Assembly (NCBI GenBank): GCA_002729125.1
Contig: PBTQ01000017.1
Span: forward strand, 1 to 34,228
Direction of reading: 5' to 3'
From: Acidimicrobiaceae bacterium
GTDB taxonomy: Bacteria; Actinomycetota; Acidimicrobiia; Acidimicrobiales; Aldehydirespiratoraceae
DNA length: 34,228 bases
The notes beneath the pieces were generated by a model. That model ran no database searches, had not been told where the DNA came from, and saw only the letters and a program-made list of their open reading frames with translations. Positions 24,348-31,797 of this stretch are shown here, piece by piece. Each line of letters begins with the position of its first letter. Position 1 is the stretch's first letter. Position numbers and translations under genes: made by a program.

Positions 24348-24955
24348 GAGGTCTCCGGCGCGAGCAGGCGCGACAGGGCAGCCGCCAATGCCGCTCGTGT
24401 CGCCGACTTCGAGAGTCGCTGGTGGAACCGCAGTGTCTCGATCGCCTCAAAGGTCAGCACCATGGTCATGGCGTTGGTGAGCGCGTCGGCCGCTTCGGTG
24501 GGGAGCGCGTCGAGGTCGGCGCGGAAATGGTCCCTGGCCTGGCGACGGAGCCGCGACCGGTTACGCGTGAGGTTGTCCATCAAGACGTCGCTGCGCAGAG
24601 CGTGCATGCGTCCGACGCGAGCGACCGGCGCCACCCGCTCGTAGAGGTCGAACCGGTGGTCGACGAACTGTTCGATTCGCCCCGCCCGATTGCCTGCGAG
24701 CTCAGCGTCGAACTGAAGGAAGGGCTCCAACATCGCGTGATGGCGTTCGATGGCGACGCGATACAACTCTTCGAGATCCTGGAAGTAGCGAAAGACACTG
24801 CGATGCGAGACGCCCGAGCGATCGGCGATCTCGTCGAGCGATGGCGAGACGTTGCCTTCTTGGTACAGCGACAAGATGGCGTCGACCACCGTCTCCCGGT
24901 TGCGATCGCGACGAGCGCGGCGCCCGTCGACGCTGGCGAGTTCTCCCGAGCTCAT
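24344..24955 (-). CDS. TetR-family transcriptional regulator
   Basis: A 203-residue regulator. The N-terminal DNA-binding domain includes RNRETVVDAILSLYQEG and the helix-turn-helix LDEIADRSGVSHRSVFRYFQDLEELY at about 40-65. The rest is the helical ligand and dimer domain. The ATG at 24955 gives a 4-base ATGA overlap with the upstream selenoprotein gene; a longer start at 24982 would overlap it by 31 bases. It probably controls its own operon. A 17-bp perfect palindrome at 26122-26138, beside the -10 element of the selenoprotein gene, is the best operator candidate. The inducer is unknown. Confidence 0.9.
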   Translation of the reverse strand: MSSGELASVDGRRARRDRNRETVVDAILSLYQEGNVSPSLDEIADRSGVSHRSVFRYFQDLEELYRVAIERHHAMLEPFLQFDAELAGNRAGRIEQFVDHRFDLYERVAPVARVGRMHALRSDVLMDNLTRNRSRLRRQARDHFRADLDALPTEAADALTNAMTMVLTFEAIETLRFHQRLSKSATRAALAAALSRLLAPETS

Positions 24956-26106
24956 CGGTGCCCCGGCGCCATGTAGAACCAAACCGGGAAGGGTCCTTCA
25001 GCGTCCTTGATCGCCTGGCGGGCGGCCATGACCACCTTTCCCGCCTCGGTGACCTCGTAGAACCAGGCCTCGGCCGCGCGGCCGGCGGGTGGCGGTCCGT
25101 CGACGAGTTCCATCGCTGCCTCCTCGTAATACGAGCGGATGTCGTGCACGAGTGAGATCGTGTTCTTATCCGGAATGTCGGCGTCCTTCCACGGGGTGCC
25201 GGCGGCGATCAACTCGAGGGCGGCGATGGCTGCCTCGATGCCGTCGACCTCGACGGAACGCCCGACTTGCGTGGCGCCACGCTTGGCGAACGAACGCTCC
25301 CAGGCCTTGCGGAGACCTCGGAGTTCTTGCACGGCAGCCGATGCCTCGGCGTCGAAGGCCGGTGGGATCTGACAACTCATCGGTGTCTCATCGGCCTCGA
25401 TGACCTCGGGATGATGCTCGAGCACCGGGCCAGATTCGGCGTCGAGCAGGGCGAACGCACGGGCGAGCACGTCGTGCTGGAACTCGGGATCTTGTGGCTT
25501 GCCGAGCGGACGACCGAGCGGGAAGTCACACCAGAGTGCGCGGGGCGGTTGGGTCCGTTCGACGACCGACAGGGTCGAGGCGAGCGTGACGGTGGCGATA
25601 CCGGCCGCTTCGAAGACATGGGCGAGCACACTCACGGTGCGCGTGCAGAGCGGTCAAACGGGGGTGAGGAGCACGACATCGACGCCGTCGGCCTTCAGGG
25701 CCGCTGCCGCGGCTGGGCCAGAGTCCATGCGGATCGTGGCGACATCGTCAGGCTGGTTGCCGGCGAAGCTGACATGCCGTTCGGCAACCGAGCCGATCAC
25801 ACCCTGCTCGGCGAGCTCCTCGAGTCGGTCGATCGGGTAGACGACATTGAGGTCGAGGGTGAATCCCGTGCGGTCGAAATTCGGACTCCAGTGACCGAGC
25901 ACGAGATCGCGTGCTTTGCGTGGGACAAACCGATAGCTCGTGTCGCCCTGGAAGAAGCGATCGTCGTCGGTCGTGTGGATTGCCGCCGAGGTCACGATCG
26001 CAACCTTGGCCTGCGCCAACGGCGTGGGGGTCACCCAGGCTGGATCCTCGAAGGTCGGCGTCGGGAAGTTGTCCCCGAGCGCCCGCATTGCAACATCACC
26101 GGACAT
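24952..26106 (-). CDS. GrdB-family selenoprotein with in-frame UGA (UxxC motif)
   Basis: A 384-residue member of the glycine/betaine/sarcosine/D-proline reductase selenoprotein B family (GRDB), read through a TGA at 25656-25654. Sequence on both sides is in one frame: VVLLTPV-(TGA)-PLCTRTVSVLAHVFEAAGIATVTL. Relatives I recall have Cys at the TGA position (VPVCPLCTRTV), so residue 151 is probably selenocysteine, giving a Sec151-P-L-Cys154 redox motif. A SECIS-like hairpin starts 11 nt after the TGA. Other family stretches are SPNFDRTGFTLDLNVVYPIDRL before, and PPRALWCDFPLGRPLGKP after. ATG 26106 is preferred because TACGAT ends 6 nt upstream; GTG 26139 would add 11 residues. Aerobic members have no established reaction. 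A conventional gene finder would split it into two genes (25654-26139 and 24952-25635). Confidence 0.85.
25626..25642 (-). promoter_or_regulatory. candidate bacterial SECIS hairpin
   Basis: In the mRNA, GCGCAC (25642-25637) pairs with GUGUGC (25631-25626) with one G-U pair, closing the loop CGUGA (25636-25632). The loop begins 17 nt after the UGA and has G as its second base. This meets the spacing and loop-G rule generally used for bacterial SECIS elements. Confidence 0.65.
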
Positions 26107-26112
26107 GACCGC

Positions 26113-26118
26113 ATCGTA
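26113..26118 (-). promoter_or_regulatory. -10 element (TACGAT) of an internal promoter for the selenoprotein gene
   Basis: TACGAT ends 6 nt before ATG 26106 on the minus strand, the usual leaderless arrangement of this window. The palindrome at 26122-26138 lies 3 bp upstream. Confidence 0.55.
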
Positions 26119-26121
26119 ATT

Positions 26122-26138
26122 TGGCAGTCTGACTGCCA
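26122..26138. promoter_or_regulatory. 17-bp perfect palindrome, probable TetR operator
   Basis: TGGCAGTC (26122-26129), a central T, and GACTGCCA (26131-26138) form a perfect inverted repeat. The size and position, overlapping the -35/spacer region, fit a TetR-family operator. The operon encodes a TetR regulator at 24344-24955. Confidence 0.6.
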
Positions 26139-26142
26139 CAAG

Positions 26143-26922
26143 TCAGGTCGTCCAATCCACCTCGACCTGACCTCGGCCCCAAGCCTTGATGTCCGCTCGC
26201 CGGTCGCCAAAAGCCGAGCGGTCAAAGCCACCGCGCTCGATCCAGGAGCGGTTTACTTCGCGTTCGACCGTGAGCCCCTCGGCCGGTGTCACCGAGCCGG
26301 CCGCCCAGTACAGCCGTTTCATCGCAGACACCGTGGCCGGCTCGACGCCCGCCACGTCGGCGGCAAGTGCTTGCGCTCGACCGACGAGTTCGTCGTGAGG
26401 GACGACCTCGTTGAGCAGCCCCCACTCGAGCGCCTGACGAGCGCCGACATAATTGCTGGTGAAGCTCATCTGACGGGCTCGCCGAACCCCGACCGCACGA
26501 GGCAGCTCAACCGACAATCCCCAACCCGGCAAGATCCCGATACGGGCGTGCGTGTCGGCGAACGCCGCCCGTTCTGAACCGATCAGGAGGTCGCACGCGA
26601 GTGCGAGTTCGAGTCCGCCGGTGACCGCAGCGCCGTTGACCGCGCCGACGACCGGTGTGCCCATGTCGGCCGGGGTCGGCGGCGCGGAGCCACCACCGCC
26701 GAGCGTGCCCGCGGCAAGATCGTGCAGGTCGATCCCCGCACAGAACGCCGGGTCGGCCCCCGTCAGCACGATGGCGGCGATGTCGGGGTTGGCATCGAGC
26801 GACGCCATCGCCTCTCGCAGCCCGCCGATCAACAAGGCGTTAAGGGCATTGCGGACCTCGGGCCGGTTCAGCCAGACGGTCGCCACCGGACCCTCGATTT
26901 CCACGTGCAGGACATCATCCAT
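26143..26922 (-). CDS. enoyl-CoA hydratase/isomerase family protein
   Basis: Crotonase-fold protein, 259 residues. Oxyanion-hole segment FCAGIDLHDLA (60-70) and NGAAVTGGLELALACD (96-111) are clear. The first crotonase catalytic glutamate is kept as Glu105, but the second position is His125 (ADTHARIGILPG), the reverse of the crotonase at 12825. Activity may be isomerase-like or on an unusual CoA ester. ATG 26922 is chosen over an in-frame upstream start that would overlap the divergent fadD gene. Only 23 bp separate the two start codons. It ends 36 bases before the preferred selenoprotein start, so read-through transcription into that operon is likely. Confidence 0.9.
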   Translation of the reverse strand: MDDVLHVEIEGPVATVWLNRPEVRNALNALLIGGLREAMASLDANPDIAAIVLTGADPAFCAGIDLHDLAAGTLGGGGSAPPTPADMGTPVVGAVNGAAVTGGLELALACDLLIGSERAAFADTHARIGILPGWGLSVELPRAVGVRRARQMSFTSNYVGARQALEWGLLNEVVPHDELVGRAQALAADVAGVEPATVSAMKRLYWAAGSVTPAEGLTVEREVNRSWIERGGFDRSAFGDRRADIKAWGRGQVEVDWTT

Positions 26923-26929
26923 GCGCCTC

Positions 26930-26939
26930 GGTCTAGCAT
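26930..26939. promoter_or_regulatory. overlapping divergent -10 elements of crotonase and acyl-CoA synthetase genes
   Basis: The plus-strand TAGCAT (26934-26939) ends 6 nt before ATG 26946. The minus-strand TAGACC (26935-26930) ends 7 nt before ATG 26922. They share two base pairs inside the palindrome CTAG, so both promoters can hardly be open at once. The minus-strand hexamer is imperfect. Confidence 0.45.
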
Positions 26940-26945
26940 CCCGGT

Positions 26946-28493
26946 ATGGAACACAACATCGGCCAATGGGTGGCCAAGCGCGCCCTCCTGAACCCAAACA
27001 GCGAAGCCATCGTCGACATCACCAGTGGCCAGCGCCAGACCTACGTTGAACTCGAAGCCAGATGCAACCAGGCCGGCAACGGCCTCGCCGCCGGAGGCCT
27101 CGCACAGGGCGACCGAGTCGCCACCTTGTTGATGAACGGTCCGGAGTTCGTCGAGACCTTCTTCGGCGCCGCAAAGGTCGGCGGCGTGATCGTCGCACTC
27201 AACTGGCGTCTCGTCGCCGACGAACTGTCATTCATCCTCAACGATTCGGGCGCCTCCACGCTCGTGTTCGGCACCGCCTTCAACGAGGTGGTGGCCGAAC
27301 TCCAGTCACGCGGCGTCGATGGCACCAAGGTCACCCGCTGGATCCACGTCGGCGACGCCGCCGATCGCCCCAACTTCGCCGAAGGCTACGAGGACATGAT
27401 CAGCACCTCGCCCTCGGCGCCGATCGTCAGCACCGCCGGCGACGACGACCTCCTCTTCATCATGTACACCTCGGGCACCACCGGCCTGCCCAAGGGGGCG
27501 ATGCACAGCCACAACACCTCCATGTGGGGCTGCCTGACCGCCAACGTCACCGCCGACACCCGCTACGGCGACAACTACCTGATCTGCCTGCCGCTCTTCC
27601 ACGTCGGTGCGCTCAACCCGCTGCTGTCGATCATCAACCTTGGCGGTACGGCGACGATCATGAGCGAGTTCGATCCGGCGAGGATCTGGGAAGTCTTCGG
27701 CGAGGAGAAGATCACCGTCACGCTCGCCGTGCCGGCGATGTTGCAGTTCATGCTGCTCACCTTCGACAAGGACACGCATGACACCTCGTCGCTTCGTTGG
27801 GTCATGTCGGGTGCCGCGCCGGTGCCCGTCAGCTTGATCGAGACCTACGCTGCGATGGGCATCGAGATCCACCAGGTGTACGGCCTCACCGAGACGTGTG
27901 GCCCAGCCTGCCTGATCTCCCCCGACGATGCGCTCGACCGCGCCGGCTCCACCGGCAAGGAGTTCTTCTTCACCCGGGTACGCGTGGTCAACGAAGCCGG
28001 CGACGACTGTGGACCGGACGAGCCCGGTGAGGTGCTGGTCAAGGGGCCCCACATCATGGTGGGCTACCTCAACCGCGAGGACGCCACTGCCGAGTCGATC
28101 GTCGATGGGTGGCTGCGCACGGGCGATGTCGCCGTGATGGATGCCGACGGTTTCGTCTACATCCAGGACCGGGTGAAGGACATGATCATCTCCGGTGGCG
28201 AGAACGTGTATCCGGCCGAGATCGAGAACGCGATCTTCGGGATGGAAGGAGTGAACGAGGTCGCCGTCATCGGCATCCCGTCGCAGAAGTGGGGTGAATC
28301 GCCGCTCGCCGTCGTGGTCCGCGCTGACGACTCCGTCACCGAAGACGCCGTGCTCGATCACGTGTCCGGCAAACTCGCCCGTTTCAAGCAGCCCACGAAG
28401 GTCGAGTTCGTCGACGTGATCCCCCGCAACCCCACCGGCAAGGTGCTCAAGCGGGTGCTGCGGGATCAGTTCGCCGATGTCTCTGCAGAGTGA
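26946..28493 (+). CDS. acyl-CoA synthetase (FadD-like, AMP-forming)
   Basis: Adenylate-forming ligase of 515 residues that activates a carboxylic acid to its CoA thioester through an acyl-AMP. Core motifs: the P-loop YTSGTTGLPKG at 174-184, VYGLTETCG, GWLRTGDVA, and the C-terminal DRVKDMIISGGENVYPAEIEN hinge region. The catalytic lysine is Lys499 in NPTGKVLKR. Length is standard. The substrate chain cannot be told; similar short FadDs act on medium-chain, aromatic or steroid side-chain acids. Divergent from the crotonase that heads the selenoprotein gene train, so it may feed the same pathway. Leaderless start supported by TAGCAT. Confidence 0.95.
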   Translation: MEHNIGQWVAKRALLNPNSEAIVDITSGQRQTYVELEARCNQAGNGLAAGGLAQGDRVATLLMNGPEFVETFFGAAKVGGVIVALNWRLVADELSFILNDSGASTLVFGTAFNEVVAELQSRGVDGTKVTRWIHVGDAADRPNFAEGYEDMISTSPSAPIVSTAGDDDLLFIMYTSGTTGLPKGAMHSHNTSMWGCLTANVTADTRYGDNYLICLPLFHVGALNPLLSIINLGGTATIMSEFDPARIWEVFGEEKITVTLAVPAMLQFMLLTFDKDTHDTSSLRWVMSGAAPVPVSLIETYAAMGIEIHQVYGLTETCGPACLISPDDALDRAGSTGKEFFFTRVRVVNEAGDDCGPDEPGEVLVKGPHIMVGYLNREDATAESIVDGWLRTGDVAVMDADGFVYIQDRVKDMIISGGENVYPAEIENAIFGMEGVNEVAVIGIPSQKWGESPLAVVVRADDSVTEDAVLDHVSGKLARFKQPTKVEFVDVIPRNPTGKVLKRVLRDQFADVSAE

Positions 28494-28526
28494 CAGACTC
28501 CGCCAGGTGACCATCACGGCGACGGC

Positions 28527-29621
28527 GTGAAGACCCTCGTCGTCGGAGGTACGGGACCAACGGGGCCGGCCATCGTGGCTGGCCTCGCCGAGCGCGGCCA
28601 CAACATCACGATCTGCCACACCGGCAATCACGAACTCCCCGAGGTCGACGGGTACCCCCACATCCACACCGATGTTCGCGACCACGACGCACTCGCCTCG
28701 ACGATCGGCTCTGAGGAGTGGGACGCCGCCATCGTCACGTACGGCCGACTCCGCACCATCGCCGAGGTTCTGCGCGGGCAGGTCGGACACTTCGTGTCGG
28801 TCGGCGGTGGCCCCGCCTATCGCGGCTACTTCGACCCGTGGCGCCACGCACCGCCCGGGCTGCCCGCACCGGTGGCCGAGGACGCGCCCACCTCGACGGA
28901 AGCCGACGACGGCAAGTCCTGCCGCATCGCCGCCACCGAACGGCAACTGTTCGAGCATCAGCCCGAGGCAACCCACTTCCGCTACCCGTGGGTCTACGGC
29001 CCGCGGCAGCTCGCACCTCGCGAGTGGTCGGTAGTGCGCCGCATCCTCGACGACCGACCGCACATCGTGCTGCCCGACGGCGGTGCAATGCTCAACACCT
29101 TCGGCTTCACCGAAAATCTCGCTCACGCCTTGCTGCTCGCCGTCGATCAACCCGAGCGGGCCAAGGGCGAGATCTTCAATGCCGCAGACGACGAGTGCCT
29201 GACCATCCGGCAGGTGGTGGAGATCTGTGCCATCGAACTCGACCACGAGTGGGAGCTGATCTCGATGCCCGCCGATCTGGCCCGACCGGCATGGCCGTTG
29301 CTGGCAGGCCCGACCTCACATCATCGGCTCTACGACACATCGAAGCTGCGCACCCGACTCGGCTACCGCGACGTCGTTCCCGCCCGTGAGGCCGTCGCCC
29401 GAACTGCTCGCTGGCTTGCGGACAACCCACCGGAACGGGGCGGTCAAACCGAGCAGATCATCGAGGACCCCTTCGACTACGAGAACGAGGATTTCCTGAT
29501 CAAATGGTGGCGCACGGCAGTCGCCCGGCCGCCTGAGCTCGAGTGGCGGTTCCCGCCCGGCTACGGCCTGGCCTATGCCGGCCCGGGGACGAGCTATCAG
29601 CGCCCCGACACGCGTATCTGA
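28527..29621 (+). CDS. atypical NAD-dependent epimerase/dehydratase-like protein
   Basis: A 364-residue extended-SDR protein. The nucleotide fold motif GGTGPTGPAI is at 7-16 (GxxGxxG). The active-site YxxxK is absent; the corresponding region reads KSCRIAATERQLFE, so it resembles atypical SDRs such as CSP41-like proteins that bind NAD(P) and may not catalyse classic epimerisation. FRYPWVYGPRQ and FGFTENLAHALLLAVDQP are family-typical. GTG 28527 is chosen because the beta strand KTLVVGGTG starts at once; it lies 33 bases after fadD and may be co-transcribed. The C-terminal 70 residues (WRTAVARPPELEWRFPPGYGLAYAG) are an unrecognised extension. Confidence 0.82.
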   Translation: MKTLVVGGTGPTGPAIVAGLAERGHNITICHTGNHELPEVDGYPHIHTDVRDHDALASTIGSEEWDAAIVTYGRLRTIAEVLRGQVGHFVSVGGGPAYRGYFDPWRHAPPGLPAPVAEDAPTSTEADDGKSCRIAATERQLFEHQPEATHFRYPWVYGPRQLAPREWSVVRRILDDRPHIVLPDGGAMLNTFGFTENLAHALLLAVDQPERAKGEIFNAADDECLTIRQVVEICAIELDHEWELISMPADLARPAWPLLAGPTSHHRLYDTSKLRTRLGYRDVVPAREAVARTARWLADNPPERGGQTEQIIEDPFDYENEDFLIKWWRTAVARPPELEWRFPPGYGLAYAGPGTSYQRPDTRI

Positions 29622-29640
29622 CCCTCGCCACTGCGAGCGA

Positions 29641-30531
29641 TCAGTCGACTCGGCTGCTCAGAAAGGCGCCGGTGAGCACGACGACGGTGCCGGCGATCGC
29701 CCACGCACTCACGGTCTCGTCTCGGAACACCACGCCGAGCACGATCGACACGAGCGGGATCACATATGTCACGATCGACATCCGCACCGCGCCAACTCGG
29801 CCGGTGAGCCACCCAGCAAGAGCATAGGCGATGCCTGTACCGCCGATCCCCACCGCCGCACATGCGGCAAACGAGCCCCACGAGAACGACGACTGAGCAC
29901 CGTCGACCACACCGAACGGCGCGCACACAAGCGTGGCGACGCCGAGGGCCCGGCTGATCACGGGCAGGCTGCCGTACGCACGTTGGAGTGGTCCGGCGAG
30001 GTTCACGGCAACGCCGTAGGACGAGACGGCGATCAAGACGAGGACCACACCGGCGGCATTGGTTCCGGCGACCTGCGCTTCGGGCAACGAGATGACGAGG
30101 ATGCCGACGAGTCCGACGAGCACACCCAAAAGTCGACGCGGGCCCGTTTGCGTACCGAACGCGAGCCAGGCGATCAGCACGGTCATCAACGGCATGCCGC
30201 TGTTGAGCATCCCAGCAACCGACGACTCGATCCACTGCTGCGCGATCGGGAACATGGTGAGCGGAAACGCCATCCACGTGACGCCGAGCAGCACGATCCT
30301 CGGCATCGCAGCGCGAGGCACCGGCTGGCGGGCAGCAGGAATAAAGAGCAACGTCAGGGCACCGAACCCGACTCGGAGGAAGGTGACGAATCCCGGTTCA
30401 AAGGATTCGAGTCCGATCGCCATGAAGAGGAACGAGCCGCCCCAGATCAGCGAGAGCGACAACAGCACCGACCACTCGGTCGGGGCCATCGGCCGATCTT
30501 CGGCTGCAGGTTCGGTCTCGGGCGCCGTCAC
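29641..30531 (-). CDS. EamA-family (DMT superfamily) transporter
   Basis: A 296-residue, roughly ten-helix membrane exporter with two EamA repeats. The first opens with LSLIWGGSFLFMAIGLESFEPGFVTFLRV, the second near GVVLVLIAVSSYGVAVNLAGPL. Members export amino acids, metabolites or drugs; the substrate is not predictable. A short acidic N-terminus (ETEPAAEDRPMAPTEW) precedes the first helix. The GTG at 30531 is supported by TAGCGT (30544-30539), 7 nt upstream. Divergent from the MFS gene. Confidence 0.9.
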   Translation of the reverse strand: MTAPETEPAAEDRPMAPTEWSVLLSLSLIWGGSFLFMAIGLESFEPGFVTFLRVGFGALTLLFIPAARQPVPRAAMPRIVLLGVTWMAFPLTMFPIAQQWIESSVAGMLNSGMPLMTVLIAWLAFGTQTGPRRLLGVLVGLVGILVISLPEAQVAGTNAAGVVLVLIAVSSYGVAVNLAGPLQRAYGSLPVISRALGVATLVCAPFGVVDGAQSSFSWGSFAACAAVGIGGTGIAYALAGWLTGRVGAVRMSIVTYVIPLVSIVLGVVFRDETVSAWAIAGTVVVLTGAFLSSRVD

Positions 30532-30538
30532 GAGTGCG

Positions 30539-30610
30539 ACGCTACCGGCGCTTGGCCTTGACCCCCTCGGTGTTTTCGAAGGCGAGCGGTTCGCGCCGGA
30601 GCGCTAGCGT
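30539..30610. promoter_or_regulatory. divergent leaderless promoters of EamA and MFS transporter genes
   Basis: TAGCGT occurs on both strands: minus 30544-30539, 7 nt before GTG 30531, and plus 30605-30610, 7 nt before ATG 30618. A 7-bp inverted repeat, CCGGCGC 30545-30551 / GCGCCGG 30593-30599, lies inside. The near-identical layout suggests matched promoters. Confidence 0.5.
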
Positions 30611-30617
30611 TCGGCCG

Positions 30618-31775
30618 ATGCTGATCAGCCGCTTCGTTCCGATCTCGCTGTTCGTGCAGGCCGCATCCGTCGGCATGGTCTTCGCCCTCCTGCACGAGGT
30701 CCAGGACGAGAACAATCTCTCGACGGCCAGCATCGGCCTGATCAGTTCCGCCGGGCTCTTGGCCGCCGTGTTCGGTCAGGTCGGCCTGGCGCCGCTCGCC
30801 GATAGCGGCAAGGGCCGCGAACTGATGGTCGGTGCCATGGTGGTCGGTTCGCTCGGTGCCGTTGGCTTTGCGCTCGGCGACGATGTCTGGCAGTTGGTGG
30901 TCGCCCGAGCGATCAGCGGTGCTGCGCTCGGCGCGTTCGACCCGGCAGCGCAGGCCTTGGTCACGACCCGCGATCCGGGTCGCGCCGGCGAACTGCTCGG
31001 CAAGCTGATCGGGGTGCGCACCGCCGGCTTCCTGATCGGTCCTGGCCTCGGTGCGGTTATCGCCGAGTTCGGCAACAACGACACGCCGTTCTTCGTGACC
31101 GGAGTGCTGTTGCTGGCGCTCGCTCCTGGGTTGGCCCGCATTGCCCCGATGGCGGCCATGCCGGTGCCGCCGAGCGGTCCCACGAGCCGAACCGCCATGT
31201 TCCGCCGCCGGCCCACCCTTGCTGCGATCGTCCTTACCGCTGCCCTCGTGATGCCGGTCGGGTTGTACGACGCCATCTGGGCGATCCTGATGGACGACCG
31301 GGGCGCCTCCACCCTCTTCACCGGCCTCACGCTCAGCTTGTACGGCGTACCGTTCATCTTGCTGGCACCGTTCGGGGGCAAGCTCGCCGATCGACATGGA
31401 CCGCTGCGCACCCTGCCGCTCGCGATCCTAGGTGTCATCGGCGTGACCGTGCTCTATGGCGCACTTGAGATGCCAGGGATCCTGATGTCCTTTGCGATGG
31501 TCGAGGCGACGTTCAACGCGGTCGCCTTGCCGGCGACCCAAGCGGCGATGGCCCGGGCCACTGAGGAACACGAGCGAGCCCTCGGTTTCGGTGTCGCTGC
31601 GGCTGCTGGTCAGGTCAGCGCCGGCATCGCCGCGCTGATCGCTGCGCCGGTCTACGCCGCGCAGGGCCAATTCTTCGTCTTCGCCCTGCTGGCGGCGGCC
31701 GTCGCTGTCGTCGCTGCAGGCGGTTATGTCCTGCTGTGGAGCGCCTCGACGACAACCACCAGCAGGGCTGAATAA
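30618..31775 (+). CDS. MFS transporter
   Basis: A 385-residue major facilitator superfamily protein with about twelve hydrophobic segments. Between helices 2 and 3 it carries LAPLADSGKGRELMVGAM, and in the second half FGGKLADRHGPLRTLP, the usual MFS loop motifs (GxLaDrxGrr). It probably exports a small molecule. ATG 30618 is chosen because TAGCGT ends 7 nt upstream and the first helix follows directly; an in-frame ATG at 30534 would lie in the EamA promoter. It converges with tag, 22 bases away. Confidence 0.9.
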   Translation: MLISRFVPISLFVQAASVGMVFALLHEVQDENNLSTASIGLISSAGLLAAVFGQVGLAPLADSGKGRELMVGAMVVGSLGAVGFALGDDVWQLVVARAISGAALGAFDPAAQALVTTRDPGRAGELLGKLIGVRTAGFLIGPGLGAVIAEFGNNDTPFFVTGVLLLALAPGLARIAPMAAMPVPPSGPTSRTAMFRRRPTLAAIVLTAALVMPVGLYDAIWAILMDDRGASTLFTGLTLSLYGVPFILLAPFGGKLADRHGPLRTLPLAILGVIGVTVLYGALEMPGILMSFAMVEATFNAVALPATQAAMARATEEHERALGFGVAAAAGQVSAGIAALIAAPVYAAQGQFFVFALLAAAVAVVAAGGYVLLWSASTTTTSRAE

Positions 31776-31797
31776 GTGCGCTCCTGCGATTCGATCC

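Noticed and set aside
25654-26139. Reading the GrdB-family region as two separate genes or a pseudogene
   Set aside because: The frame, codon use and family similarity continue through the TGA without indel. The TGA sits at the redox-active position and is followed by a SECIS-like hairpin, so read-through is the simpler account.
27306-29246. 646-codon minus-strand open frame opposite the acyl-CoA synthetase and SDR genes
   Set aside because: It spans two genes with clear domain motifs on the plus strand; its product is low-complexity and unlike any family I know.
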